In this document: piece by piece, positions 47,131 to 61,219 of the stretch | Layout: each line of letters starts with the position of its first letter | How positions within the stretch are numbered: the stretch's first letter is position 1 | DNA from: Plecoglossus altivelis | Taxonomy: Eukaryota > Chordata > Actinopteri > Osmeriformes > Plecoglossidae | Length of the DNA stretch: 64,000 nucleotides | NCBI GenBank assembly: GCA_036571765.1 | Contig: BROE01000007.1 | Location: 4,765,691-4,829,690, forward strand | Reading direction: 5' to 3' | Program-made: the position numbers and the translations under genes | The notes under the pieces: generated by a model | What the model was told of the DNA's origin: nothing | The model's database searches: none | What the model saw: the letters and a program-made list of their open reading frames with translations, nothing else

Positions 47131-50100
47131 CCAGAGAGGGAGCAGGTGATAAAAAAACAGAATTCCAAAAAGAGGGATGGAGCGAACAAGAAGACCTAAA
47201 GTGAGAGAAAGAAAGAGAGCTGGTTTTCTCCGAGGACTTGCAATTTAGATCGGGCACAGCAGATGGACAGCCAGCAATCAGACAGCTGCCATAATCAATT
47301 CAGCCTGCGAGTCGGTCATGAATCAGCATGGTTGGGAGACGCGTGGCTTGGCTCTGTCTGAGGCCAGGCCCTGACGCTTTATCACTGCCTAAGGAATGAG
47401 GCGCACCAAAATGGCGGCTGCTGCTCACAGTCACGCCTTAATAACGCCAAGCCCTTCTCCCAGGATTGCCTTTTTCTCCAGGACTGCATTTGCCACCATC
47501 TTCATCCTTTTTTTGAAGGGCCGTATCATTTGCTTCGCTCTCCTTTGTGGCACTTTGTATAAGTCACTGTAGTCAGGGAGCAGTTAGGAGAAAAGGGACA
47601 CAAACACCGGTTGAATTTGTGTGCGTAGAACTATTGTCTTTTCACAGAATCTTAGGTTAGATATTTAGTTGAATGGAAAATACATATCCAAAACTCCATT
47701 GAATATTTGCTGCACAGCTACTCCTCCAAGTGCTTCACACCTCATCACAATGTCTAATTTGTACTTATTGTGGTGCGATTCACGCGGATATATTTCTCGG
47801 AGGACAGTCATGCGATGTGTTGCGTTCAGCCGAAACATCATATGTCATCAATAAAAGATACGGAGATGACTTTGTTTGCCTGCATAATAATAAAGCGTAT
47901 GTTCTCCTGCTTTGACGTCAGTAACAAGTAACTCCAAGCCAGAACAAAAAAACTAAAGAAGAAATCTCGAAACTCGCTTTATTCTCGGCTTTCCTATAAT
48001 TATTCATCTGACATGGAGACATTGCAAAGCGATGCTTGCATAATACATTTTTAGAGAGCAAGTCTGCCTTGTTCTTGCCAGTTCCGCTTCTCTCTTGATC
48101 TCTCGAGCAACACTGTGCTCCTTCTCCCCTCTGCTTGTGCTCTGCCAGGACCCAGTGGGACCTGGGTGACTGCTTCAGGCCTGCCCTCTATCACAGAACC
48201 ATCTGGAGGTAGCTCTGTGGGCTTGGTCAATACACGGGCAGATATGGGGATATCTTTGGGAGTTCAGGAAGCAGGGTTTTCTACGTTCTTTCTGGTCGGC
48301 TCGTGTTCCACGCGTTGCCTGAGAAGGCGGTGACACCGTCAGCCTTTGGATTGCGGCGACGGTACGAAACGTACAAAACAAGAAAACGTCCCTGTTGAAT
48401 AATTGATTTCAAACGCTTTTATGAAATTGGCTGGTTGGCTTGACACTGATGGCTCATACATTCAGGTGATTGGTGTAGAGAGCACTCAGGTGATTGGTCT
48501 AGATTCTGCAGCCTTGACACAGATCGGGCCTCTCATCCATCTAGCGGACAGGGATGGCTATCAATCTGGCATGGCATCACAGTTCACTTTCCTGTGTTCA
48601 CATCTCTCAGTGCTACCAGAACCATGCTCGTATTCAACTTCGCTAATAATACAAGTTAACTCAAAATAAATGCATTTATGTCAACGGCATTAAGGTGATT
48701 AAAACCAGCCACTGATTATTTTCAAAACTGTTGCGTGAAAGGAACTTGTCGCGGAATACAAATTGCTACATAGATGTAAATGCATGTTCCAATTCTGAGG
48801 AAAAGCCGTATTTATGTTGAGGAACGCCTCGTGGAGTATTCACAGGGTCTCATTAAGTCCTCTCAGCCAGCCTACTCTTAGCTTCAGCATGGAGACAGGT
48901 CTGCCACCTGTGGAGAGGGGAGGACACAGACGAAAAAGCTAGCAAGAAATGGAGGATGACAGGGAGGAGAACAAGAGGCTACGCGTGACGGGGAGATAAG
49001 GAAAGGAGGAGAGATGTGCGTGCTATTGTCTATTGGACAGACCGGTAGGAAGGAGGTGGGGGGGAGACAGGGGGGTGGGGGATGGTGGTTAAGGGGGAGA
49101 GTGAGTCAGAAAGAATCCAGGAGAAAGAGAGAGCAAACAAGAAAGAGTGATGTCTCGGGTGCCAATGTTTTATTGATGATATTCAGAGCATGGCCGCGCA
49201 TTCATCACACCTCTGCCATTGTGCCGGACCATCTCCCTCCATCCAAGGTGTGTGTGTGTGTGGGGGGTGAGGTTATGGGGAGAGATGGGGTGGGGTGGGG
49301 GTGGGGTGCCGAACCATCAGCGGGGAGCGTGGATGAGGAAGGGGGATGGATGACCGACCGCCCAGCCGTACGTTGGCAGATGGGAAATAATGGACGGCGA
49401 AGAAAAGAGGGATGGAGGACAAGCAAACAAGAAGAGATGTGCTTCAGTCTGCCTCTCCTCCCAGTCTTTCGTCTCATCCGCCCCCAGCTAATGATTATGG
49501 AGTCTGCCAACTCACTGATACCCAAGAGATTCCATTATCACCCAGTTGCTGCCTGTCTGCTTCTCCCTCAGTCTCCCTCACCCCCCCTCCATCCTCCATC
49601 CTCAGGGGGCTAGCTGTTGGCAGGGACCCACGGAGGAACGCAGGAGACGGGGGGTGGTGGTGGGGGGGGGGGGCTGGGGGGTAGGGTTGCAGTCTCCCGT
49701 CCTGGGGGAGAACCAGCAGGCAAACACCGGCTGTCCAACAGGAGGAGAACACAGGGCTGCAACCATGGGAGAGCGGGCTGAGCCGACTCCAAACTCGGCA
49801 TGACGTCATCCCTGGCAACAGCTCATTATGCAAAGACACGCCTCATTATGGGCTGCCAATGACTCATGCTGTCCAAACTATCCTACTGTGACTAGTGAAA
49901 AGGTTCCACGGGAGTTAGGAGCCGCAATGGTTGAAGCCTAGGAAGGCTGTTTGCTAGCTGCAGCAAAGCTACATCGCACACCCTGCTTGACAGACGCACG
50001 GTGTGATGTCGACACGGACCGTCTTAAAAGGACTGTAAAGGAACGAGATTGTTTGTTTTATGTCACTGAACGTGGCTGTTTAACTTGGCAAACCCACTGG

Positions 50101-53100
50101 TGTCGCAGCAAACAGCATACTGATGATGTGCACAATTCTTAACTGTGTTCTTGATCCATGGAGTCAGCTGAGGTGACATCATCAGGTGCTTTCTCTCTGT
50201 GGCATTGCCATAGTGACAATCATTCCAGCGCTGGCACTGGTGGCCATCTTATTGCAAGACTGATTAAACAGTCACTTAGTTTTAAAAGGGCTTTTATCAA
50301 GGACATTAAGGTACAACTTTGTGGTGTGCTTTCTTGTTCCCATAGGGCATTAAACATCTTCCAGCTTGGGTTGTTTGCCAAAACCCTACATGGTCAATGG
50401 CTGCCAGTTCAAAAAGGCAAGTCTGGTTCCATCTATAAACTATAGACTAAGACTATAGAAGCCCAGCACTTGGAGCACGGCTGGTATGGAGTGTTTCTGA
50501 AAGTAATTATCGCTGTTGTCACACATGCACCTTGGCAGCTGAAAATGGCCGCCTGCTGTTGCTCCTGCGGAGGGCGGCGTGCGGTCGGGAAGCTGCGGCG
50601 CACGTCTGCGGATGAGAGAGCGGCATCGATCTCAATTATCAATTAAACTTCAGGGCTCCGTTGATTCACGCCTCATCCATCCTGTTTTATAGGATCTCCA
50701 AATCAAAGGTTACACTTCTCATTGTATTTTATTGCTCCGTTTGAAGACGAAACCCTCCAGGGGACAGAAATGTCAATTCCACAGCCACCAAAACGTCCAC
50801 AAGTTATTACAACGAGCGTTGAGCAAGAATACAAAATGATTGTACCAGATCTCGTTTCCTTTTTTGGGGGGGGATTTTTTCCTTCATTCCAGACACGGAA
50901 CTGTTTTAATATCTGTCCTGCCCCATTCGAACCGCATTGATTTACACTCACTTCCAAACCGGAATTTAATACAGTGGCGAAGTTTTAAACACAGCCAGGC
51001 TGAATGGCTCATTGGCATGCTGGTGACAAGCGCAGGCAAAGGACTAACATCCCATCAACGGGCAGAAGAGAAGCTATCAGCCATGGAGAATGTTCCACCC
51101 CAGGGGTATCGACTGGTGGCCAAGGCCCAAACCAGACCACGATTTACTGTCCTCCGCTCAGCTATTGCCCCCCCGCTACATGGCGGGATTTTAATTAGAT
51201 GCAGGGAGAGACCCGGTCTTATAATTTCCCACCTGGTTAACACTCTGGTCTGGAGAGGCTGTTATTCTGGCCAAATGACTTTGACCAAATTACAAAGAGG
51301 CACCAGAATGGTTTTAATGAGGGTTGGTGTTGAGAGAAAGTGGCTGGGGTGGAATCCACGGCAGTTGAATGGCTTCATGGCTGAGTGCTAACGTTGGACC
51401 AACTTGGCCTCCATCGCCTCTACGCCAGTTGACTTTGCGCAAAAAAAACCCCCAACATCTTTATAATTTGTCTGAAAACATCCTTGCCCTGAAATAGACC
51501 GGAACATGGCAACGGTTAGAGCGTCTGGTCATCCAACGTTTGGGTCTAAAGGCTTGATGAGAACTGTCGTAAAGTCGTTTAAAAATACGCCCGATGGAAA
51601 CTGCGCAGCATGGACGGCCATGACAGCAGTCTTAACGTCCAGGCTGCTCCGACACGCAGGTTTAGGGGACCGTTCCTAACAAGACGCCATAACAGTGGAC
51701 TCAACCCCGCCTTGTGCAGTGTTTACCTCCTGCATGATATTCATTCTAATGAAGCTTCACCCAGACCCAGTTTCGAAGCGATCAGAGAACAGACCCACGG
51801 GGTAGAGAGACGGGAAGAGGATGAGAACAATGTTTGGATGAGTCACTTCGCCTTTTCCCTGGAGACATGTACCTGTACAGTTCACAAGGAAGAGACAATT
51901 AAAGTGCGTGTATCTATCTTCCACCCTTAGCTTCCTCTCTCTCTCTCTTTCTCTCTCTCTCCTTGTCTTTCAACATCATTTGAGCTCCACTTCCTCGTCT
52001 CTTGTTGCCCTTTCTCCCTTTATCTCCATCACCCTCTCCTCCTTTCACTTTATCTCTCTCAAACACACGCACGCTCTTCCATACCGACATCCATTCGGTG
52101 TTTGCCGTGCATGTCATGCATTCGGTGCGTTCGGAACCTGGCCCGCATCCATCTCCCCATGGCTCCCGTGGTCCTCCAGCTCTGACCAGGGAAGCAGAAG
52201 GAACCATCACTGTCCTCCACCTCCTAAGCCACCTGCGTATCTCTAGTCTGCATGCGGGGCTGCACTGTGCTGCTGCGGTGGGTTGCTTCGAAGGTACGTG
52301 CGCGTGCACGCGCGTCTACACGTGTGGACGCCTTCGTCGCACAGAGCGTGCGGGCTGCGCATGCACGTCTGCGCGGGAGCGCGCGCTTGTTTGTGTGTGT
52401 TTTTGTGTGTGCGTGCAAGGAGCGCAACAGTAAATCTCCTGGCTCCTCGGGCCAGCAGCCAAGTCGTCGTAGCAACACAGCCCTGACAGCTCCATAGATT
52501 AAGCTCATGGTGGGAGAGGCAAAAACAGCCGTTTAATATTCGCCGTGACCCAGCCTCACAGCCTGGGCCGCACAGAAACAGAAGGCCCTGAAAGTAATTG
52601 CTTGGACACCTTTCTCAGTGCAGAGACAAGTGTGCTGTGCATGTGTGTCGGAGCTGCAAAATGGGCTCTGGGTGGCCTGCCGCTAGCGACTAAAAGGGAG
52701 TTTCTTTTTTGAAGGCGTGTGATTTATTCCAGAAAAAGGAGGATAAACCAACCAGTGACCAAAACACTTCTAGCATGACAGCCAAACAATGTGTTGTCAT
52801 TTCTAAACACAAAAGTGGTTCAGATTTGGCCCGTTTCTGCATTGAAATATTTGTCCTTTTTTTCAATATATTTCAGCGTGCTTGCTAAACAGGCTTGTGT
52901 CTTTCCCCAGCGCTTATTAAACACCTCTTGAAGAGGCGTTTACACAGGCTAAACCACCAAAACTGTGCTCCTTGAACTGCTGGTGGATAGCTCTAGACAA
53001 TGCATTAACATTAACCAAATATGCTGCCATTGCAGTGATTTGATTCAGTAGGTTGAAGCAAGACAAGAATAATCTCAGTAAAGTGAGAAGATATTATCGC

Positions 53101-53784
53101 TTTGCAAAATGAATCAAATCAGTTCCAATGCCAACATGTTAAGAGAAGGTTAAACACCTCCTCCTGTTGTGACTGTTGTTGAAAGGAGAGCGAGCGTGAG
53201 AGGAGAGAGAGGAGAGGCAAAGGGAGCGACAGGAGCCACTACAGAAGAACAATCTAGAAGATGACGCTCCAAGTGACTTTTCACCTTCTACTATTATCCG
53301 AAACAACAACCGATCAGACTGCCCTTGACCCCCTGTACGTAAGGCTGCCAATGCGACGGGAAGTGGCATATTGCGCCGCGAGAAGCCAAACCGCGGTCTT
53401 TATCGTATCAGAGCGTACACCCTCGTCATCCCTCGCTCGTTTGTCCCCCTCCCGCGACGCGACCGCACAGGCACCGCCCACGATGGGGGTCCTTCGGTGG
53501 CTTCGCGATCTTCCCCTCCCCCCGCCCCTCATCATTCAGAGACGAGCACACGTCACGCGAAGAGGAGAGGGCCACTCCGTCATTCGGCGCTCGTCGATCT
53601 GTAATGTGGGTCCAAAAGGCCATAGTCCGAGTGTGGAAAGCTGTGCAGGTTCTTCTCTGCGTCGTGCTCTGAATCCCATTACAGCGATGACCGCCGCCAT
53701 TCTCCATCACAGCTCATTTGGTTTAGAGTGGAGGTGAACGGCGGAGCACGCCTCTGCCTCATTCTCCTCGCTCGGTCTGTCGCT

Positions 53785-53957
53785 CGCCATCTCTCCCTCT
53801 CTCTGTCTCTACACTCTCCCCGTCTCTGTTGCTCTCTCTCTTCCTCTCTCCCTCTTCCTCTCTGTCTCTCTTTGTCGCGCCCTCTCTCTCTCTCTCTCTC
53901 CCTCCGTCTCCCGCTCTGTCTCTGTCACTCCCTTTCTCCCTCTCTCTGTCTCTCGCC

Positions 53958-53992
<35 letters not shown>

Positions 53993-54000
53993 GTGCTCTC
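53785..54000. repeat. (CT)n-rich pyrimidine tract
   Basis: About 215 bases of CTCTCTCC/CTCTGTCTC-type sequence, nearly all pyrimidine on the plus strand, with a pure (CT)n core at about 53959-53990. Confidence 0.9.
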
Positions 54001-55239
54001 AAGCCTGGACGCACGCGCAGGGCTTTTGTTTTGACTAAAGAGCCATCTCACCGCGGTCGTCAAGGATATGGTTTCGTGAGGTTTGAGTGACAGCCGGGGA
54101 CTGGGGTTGTGAGAACGCCACGCGGGTTCCTCTCACTCTCCCCCCAAACGACGCCGCAGGGGTTGCCAGGACCTCTCCAGCGAGCACGCGTTTCCTCCAA
54201 ACCTCTGCTCAGCAGAACAACACAATCTCCACATTATGGATTCTCACACACCTCAAGGTGGGGGTGGTGGCTGGAAATGCCTTCAGCATCTGATGCCCTG
54301 ATTTGGCCACGCAGTGAGTCGGCTCTTTTTGTTGAACGAGGAGAGAGACTGCTGTCTCTCCGGAGAGCCCTCTCCGAGAGTATGTCAGTGCGTGTGTGTT
54401 TCCGCGTGCGCGTGCGAGCGTGTGTGAGGCCATGCGCTTGTATCAACGTGACAACAAGACAACGAACGTGCCCGCTGTCAAAACTGGTGGCTGCTCCAGA
54501 TCTTTCTCTCTGCCTGCCTCTCTCCACCCTCCCTCTAGTGGGGCAAAGTGAATTTCATTTTGCCGAAGCCCTCACTCAGTGCATGCTGCCTTCCCTTCAA
54601 AAATAAACGAATACCTGGATCTCATCCAGCATGGGGAATGAGACCAGAGGAGGAGAATGAAGAGGAGGCAACAGTCCGCGCTCTTCACGCTCGTCTGCGT
54701 GTGCGCGCGCAGTTCTCCGCACCTACAATAACACATCCGCGCACGTTCTTCATGCGTGTCAGCGCATGTGGATATTTTCAGTTGCATGAGGACATTGTGG
54801 ATTCCTCCCCCCCCCTCTACCCTCCAGCAAGGCAGCGCCAGAACAGCAGGTCTCATCAGAAATCTGGATATCTGACTGTGTAATGGGGTCACAATCTATG
54901 TGGAGGACGGGAGCTCCATTTCGTGGGGAGGTGAGGGGGGGGGTGTGGGGTGGGGGGAGGTGGAACGGACGAGGCGGCAGCTGGCGTGGCTTGTGGAAGG
55001 GTCCAGATAATGAATTCTCAACCCAGCCGGCTGTTTCACATTTCCCCCCTCACACAAGCTCCACTTGGATATTAAAAGGTGTCATCGGCCCAGGCTCGCT
55101 GTTGCGGATCCTGCCAGAATGTTAAAGGAGGCTGATCTCCTACAGTGGTGTAGGACAGAGAGCGGGAGAGAAAGGAGTCTGTGTGTGCGTTGGGGGGGAG
55201 TGAAAAAGACGGGACTGGAGCTGAAGACTGAGAGTAACT

Positions 55240-55286
<47 letters not shown>
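55240..55286. repeat. (GA)n microsatellite
   Basis: Pure GA dinucleotide run of about 46 bases inside a longer purine-rich segment (55150-55400). Confidence 0.95.
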
Positions 55287-55287
<1 letters not shown>

Positions 55288-57129
55288 AAGAGCAAGGAGA
55301 GAAGGGAATCGAGGGGGATGAGATGGAGAGGAAACGGGAGCGAGGCATTAGCAGATAGAAGGAATGACAGTTGGCGGGGGACACGGGGAGAGACAGAGGT
55401 AAGTCGACAAGAAGAGAGAGCGATATTGAGAGGAGTAAGGACAAGTGTAGCAGGCTCGGCAAAAATAGTGTGTTCTGATTTGCCCAATTAGGGTACTTTT
55501 GCAGACAGGAGTGACAGCACTGGCCTTGTTTGTGGCGGATGCTGTGTTAAAGAATCTCCTGGGAATGGCAAAAAAACCCCCCAAAAACACGGTTATCCAT
55601 GGGCTGAGTCCACAGGCTGACAAGCTAGACTCTCTTTCCCATACTGCCTTGTGACATTCTCAGCTGCCGCTGCAGTCTCGCAGAGTAAGAGACGTGGTAA
55701 CAGGTCCACAAGCCTGTTTGAATCTCACCTGAGGGGCTTTTCTCCACACGCCTTGGGGAAGCTTTTCCCCGACATGAGCACGAAAATGTCACCCGACGCT
55801 GGCTTGCTAATTCGCGGGCTTCCTACCACCGGAGCCTTTCGACAAGGCGCCGTGTCACAGGACAGTGTCTTGGCTACGCTGTGATTCCCAGCTAACTGTC
55901 AGGCATGAGCCCCAGTCTTCCATTAGAAGGAGGAGGAGCTTGCGGTCGAGGTCTGCAAGCCCGTGCATCTCGGAGGATGTTGAGAAGCTGCCCCCCCCCC
56001 CCCCCCCCCGCTCCTTGTTTAAAACTCGAATCCAGGCCGCCCGGAGGGTTCCAACTCCAGAGCGCGTGATGTTGAATGGCGGCTCGTGTCAACGCACGCT
56101 TTCGGCACAAGAGGTGCCTAGCGTACGTAGGGACCTGCACACGCGTCTGTGTGTGTTTGGGCACGATAAGGAGCGGCTAAATGTGCGCAGGTTGGCAGCT
56201 TCAGGGCGGTGCCACCTCATTAGTCACCACCTCCCGCCTCCTACCTTACAACAAACACCACCCCCCCACACACACACACGCACTCACTCTGCCCCTGACT
56301 TGCCTCTCACACTCGGCGTCGCATGGGTGGCGCCCTGCATTATTTACTGACACACAGACACCGGTGGAGCCCAAGCGTGGGCCCGGCAGATACATCACAT
56401 TCCATCAGCGACATGCACACAGCGACAAGAGGCGAAGGGACTCCATTACCCATTCAAAGCACTGACGGCTCGGCCAATCAGGCGAGACAGGGCAGAGACG
56501 AGCTTTGGCTTGCTTGTAAGCACTCCGAGGGGCTCCGCTGGTTCGCTGGCCGGCGTCGTGTTTTGCCCTCTTTCTCCTTTCTTCTCCGGCTCCCTCTCTT
56601 GATCTCATGCTCCCTCTTCTTCTCTCTCTCTCTCTTTCTCTCTCCAACTCCTGTGATGGTGTGTAGGTCTGGCTTTAGAGTTGCTCCTCTGTGACAGAGG
56701 GAATTAAGTAGAAATGACAGACAAAGGCCAAATACTTTCCGAAAGGAGATGGCCATTAATGAAACCCCTTAGTTCTTTTTTAAATTGGGAGTTTCTGGGC
56801 TGGGGGGGGGGGGGGGGGGGGGGGAGGGGGGGTGCTGGGGGGTCCACGCAGCCACCTTGGAGGCACAGAGACATTCGTCATGAATATTCAATGCGCCTCG
56901 CCGCCAGGCTTACGGAACATATTGGAGCAAGGACGTGTTCTGGATCAAACTCTCTCGCTTCCCACTATTGTCAGGCGGGTGTATTGGGGAACCGCTCTAG
57001 TAGTGGGAGGAATTTGACAAAGCTCTTTAATGTTAGAGGGGAATGAGATGAGAAGGTTTGCTCCTTCTCTCTCTTCCTCTCTCTCTTTCCCTCTCTCCCT
57101 CCGTCTCCCTCCCTCTCTGTACGGGCAAG

Positions 57130-57310
57130 TAGACTCTTTCTATAAGGTAGATTAAGCAGCCACTTACAACGTGACTCTCAATTATTTCGATGACAGCTTT
57201 ATTAACATATGCTGAGGAGCAGGCGCCTTGATTAGCTGCTAATGGGATAGGTTATGCAGAGAACAGCTTATTTGCATACTCTTGTAAACCGCGTTACATC
57301 TTGCTGTCTT
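57130..57310. promoter_or_regulatory. Candidate conserved non-coding element with POU octamer
   Basis: Unique sequence with CTCAATTATTTCG, TTTATTAACATATGC, GATTAGCTGCTAATGGG and a perfect octamer ATTTGCAT at about 57270. The combination of POU and homeodomain sites without repeats suggests an enhancer; this is inference from motifs. Confidence 0.3.
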
Positions 57311-58089
57311 TTTCAGAAGAAGAAACTAAAGTAGAACGGCCTGTGCTTTGAGCTCTGAGAATTATTTGTGAGGTCACACTCATTTCATATTTTCTTTTCC
57401 CATCTCTCTTTCAGCCATTGTTGACTGGAATTTATATGAGTGGGTGACCAGCCTGCGCTCGGATTTCTGCGAGTTTTGAGGGAGCGGGAGAGAGAGCCGG
57501 AAAGAAAGAGACGGCGGGAGATAGAGAGACACCAAGAGAGAGAACGACATTTGGAAAACATTGTTTACCCTCCCTTCTCTTGGCCTCACTCGACAAGGTG
57601 ATCCCTCCCCCCCTAACCCATTTCCTATCACTTAACAGCAAAGGAGACAGCCTCTGTTGCAAAGCAAAACTCCCAATTCAAACTCCGCTCCCCTCTCAAG
57701 ACTCGCCCTAATCCACATAACTCCACAGGAAATCTGAACGGAGGCGACGGCACCAAATGAAACTCCTCCGGGGGTTGTCCTGCCCTGCGTTTCCAGACGG
57801 GCTGCGTGTTTTACCCGACTGGCACACCTGCTGAACACGGCTGTGGCGAGGAAGCCGGCAGCGCGTTTCACAACGCCTTGCCGCCCACCTTGTTTGATCA
57901 AAGTCGGCACAGGGTGACACTCGAGTCACCTGGGCGCCCTCAGCAGCTGACTCTGTGTGACGCTCACGGAGACCTGGGCTCACTTGGGACGTCGGAGCAG
58001 CGTTGCAGGAGTTTAAGAGAGATTATTGTTGAGCTTCCTTGCTGGCCCGGGTCAGATCCCTGCTGTTGTCCTCAGAGGACAGCGCTTAG

Positions 58090-58218
58090 TACAGCAGCCT
58101 CTCCCAGGCCTCGTGAGGTTGGAGAACCTCAGTACAGCAGCCTCTCCCAGGCCTCGTGAGCTTGGAGAACCTCGGTACAGCAGCCTCTCCCAGGCCTCGT
58201 GAGGTTGGAGAACCTCAG
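58090..58218. repeat. 43-bp tandem repeat, three copies
   Basis: Three head-to-tail units beginning TACAGCAGCCTCTCCCAGGC at 58090, 58133 and 58176, with one or two substitutions each. There is an internal inverted pair GAGGTT / AACCTC within each unit. Confidence 0.95.
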
Positions 58219-59134
58219 ACTGACAGAGCCTCCCAGACGCAGGCTCCGGCTGCCAACAGCTCATCTAAGCTCACGTCACATGAGGAGATGTGAAGAGCTG
58301 CTCTCCTAAATGTCTAAATTGTTTGGCAGATGAGTACAGGAGAGGAGGGGTGTGTGTGAGGGCTAGGTTGCCAATGGCCCCCACCTTGTCTGGGAGATGG
58401 GAGACCGTGGGTGTGGGGTTGGAGGTGCAGTCACCACCACTTAGGCAGATGGTTGGAGCTAACAGCTGGTGACCGAAGGCTTGGAGGGGGGGGCAGACCA
58501 GGAGACCACCGCGCGAGACAGGGCACACGACCCCCAGATGGAGGGTGGGAGGGAAGCGGGCGGAGAGAGGAAGATAAGGAAGGAAGACGGCAGAAGAAGG
58601 AGGGCCTGGAGTGACATCTCTCCGGCACACTTCCAGACCATACATTCCCATTAGCCGGCGAACAGCTGCACATCCGTCCGCACGTCGCCCCTCTCCCCCC
58701 TCAGAGTCTCCCACCGACTCATTTGGAGCCAGAGTCAGCACAGAGCTGCCATGGCTCAACTCATCTATTCAGCCCTGTTTAATTCAGTTCTTTAGAAGCT
58801 CCCCGACCCATCAAATACTGCAACTTTCCCCCCTAAAAACTCACAGGCTGCTCGTCTTGATATCTCCAAGCAGCAAAATGGGGTCCGGGCAAAACTCGAG
58901 GCCCTTCCTCCTCATGGTTGATGCGCCGTTTGGCAAGAGCGATGCATAAGAATGAGCGGGAAACCGCGTTTGAGTCCAACTGCGGAGCGTGCGTCGGGAA
59001 ACGAACTGGGGTTTGCAGATAGGCAGTTACAGATCGCTGGAGTCGACGCGGAGCAGTTCTGAGGGAATTCTCTCGCTGCTTTTCCTGGGGGGTAAATTAT
59101 GCCGTATGGTGAGAGGAACAGGGAGTTAAGGGGG

Positions 59135-59136
<2 letters not shown>

Positions 59137-59167
<31 letters not shown>
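59137..59167. repeat. G homopolymer, 31 bases
   Basis: Uninterrupted G run. Similar runs occur at 56802-56824 (23 G) and 62346-62376 (31 G), and a C run occurs at 55991-56009. Their true length is uncertain in any assembly. Confidence 0.9.
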
Positions 59168-59168
<1 letters not shown>

Positions 59169-61219
59169 GGAGGATGTGTGAGAGTGTGGCAGCATCTCAG
59201 AGGGTTTGTCCTGGACGCCTGTCGAGGACAGCGTTGACGGGCGGCAACAAGTCCGTACCAGCTTTTCCAGCTTTACTCGGCTGCCGTCGGTCGTACTTGT
59301 CACTCTTCTCCCTCTGACGCTGCGTGCGGGCCTATACGCTTCCGTCTTTCGGAGGTATGGAATCGTACACGTGTCACTGCTCTGTGGAGGAAAACGGAGA
59401 TGCCAGCCGCCTCGTCGTCGCTTTAGTCTGTCAGCGAGAGAGAATTTCCTGACCGTTTCTTTTTTCGCAGCTGTTGCTCAAGGCGGATCTACATTTCTTT
59501 GGGGGGGTCTTTCAGGACAACAGCTCGAGCTGTTCTGCTCGAAAAACAACTGCCATTTCTAATTAAATCCACTTCCCCATAAGGATGGGCTAAACAGAGA
59601 GGCCTCCAAACGGCTGTCATTAGAGGCCTGTGTCAGAGCAAGCAGGTTAGGCCCCTTCTCTCATTAAACGAGATCTGTTCTCCACACAAGAGCATTTCCT
59701 GTCGGCCGGAGGTGTGTGTGTGTGTGTGTGTCTTTACGCCTATGTCTGCCTGCAAAAAAAGAAAACTGGTTCAATCTCATTTTCAGTGCAAGGGGTCACT
59801 TATTGACGAAATCCAACCCCCCATGACAGGCCTCCGCGGGGACGAAGGCTTAACAAGATTACTGTTCCATATAGCCAGGGTAATGGCCACCTCTCTGGAG
59901 AGGATGAGCTCCGTCTCTGACCAGACCCAGGTCTAAGCAGAAACAACCCAGCATTCTGGACACGATCTAGCTTCCCTGCTGCTGAAGGGAACGCCTGATG
60001 CATTACACCAGAGATGGATCAATCAATCTACCCCCAGCTGTACGAGCAGCATCCTGGCCAGTGGAGAGGGCCTAGGGTCAGGTTAGCCTCTCCCTCCAGC
60101 TGAGAGCAGAGAGCCATCCATGGACCCAACAGATAAGTACTCCCTTCCCCCCTGGCCATGTCATGTCTTGTACACCGAACAGCTACCCTCGGTTACTGCA
60201 GCTAGTCGCGGCACAGAGATTTTGGTGACTAGTCTCCGAAGGTTGTCGCTCAGGGATGGGGCACGGTTTGTGGGATTGGGGGCGGGTGGGGTGAGTGCTC
60301 GTAAGCGAAGCTTCTGGGAAGGGAATAGCAGGCACTGTTAATTAGGAATAAGGCGATCTGGTGGCGCCACGCTCGTTGTGATTAATGGACCTCTCCGCGG
60401 CCGTGAGTGACGAATTATCAGAGGGTCGGCAGGCTCGTACATCACTGTCACAGGAGACGCGGTCGCTTGCCGTCCTCCCGCCCCGCCAGTCGGCCACCGC
60501 CGCAATCGGCCTCTTATCTCCCCCACCTGGCCCCTTGAGATCCCGGCCAGAGGAGGGTCTATCGAGTCTGGAGAGGATTACCTCAGGCAACAGGGAAAAA
60601 CATAAAACGCCCCCCAGTCTCAGAAGGAGACGGGCGTGTTTCATACGTCGTCAGCGTCGTTCCTTTCTAGTTTTTATGTTGAGTTCCGGTTCCGGACGCA
60701 CTCCTACCCTCTGCCTCGCTCGCCACTGGATACTGATGACCTTCCGCGCATCTCATACATGTCTTGATCCCCCACCCACCTGCCACCAAATTAGCGTACC
60801 TTACCCGCTCCCCCCCCCCGGAAGGTACTGGATGCCATCCTCGGTGCAGGATTAAGTCGGTTTCCACGTTCATGCACTGGGCGTGATGGCCTATTTAATT
60901 GCACGCCCTCCCCTATCGTATTGGTGTTAAAGTTAAATTTGGGGACGTGATTAACTAGTGGAGAATTGGGGTGACAGGAAGGGGGGCGGGTGGAGGACTG
61001 TAAAGCGGCGTTTTGTATAAAGACTTGTTCGCCTGGCTCTGTATTTTGGCGCCAGGAGTTCGGCAGGCTAGAGGCGCGACGCCTGTGGCCTCGGTGTTTC
61101 GCAGCTGGGGTTTCGCCCGTTAATTTAAGCAAGGGAGGTCCGGAGAGAGAGACCCTGGGAGAGACTGGAATGCTGTATCGAGCGCGATCTCTCTCGGCGC
61201 AACGTGCACAGAAATGGTG

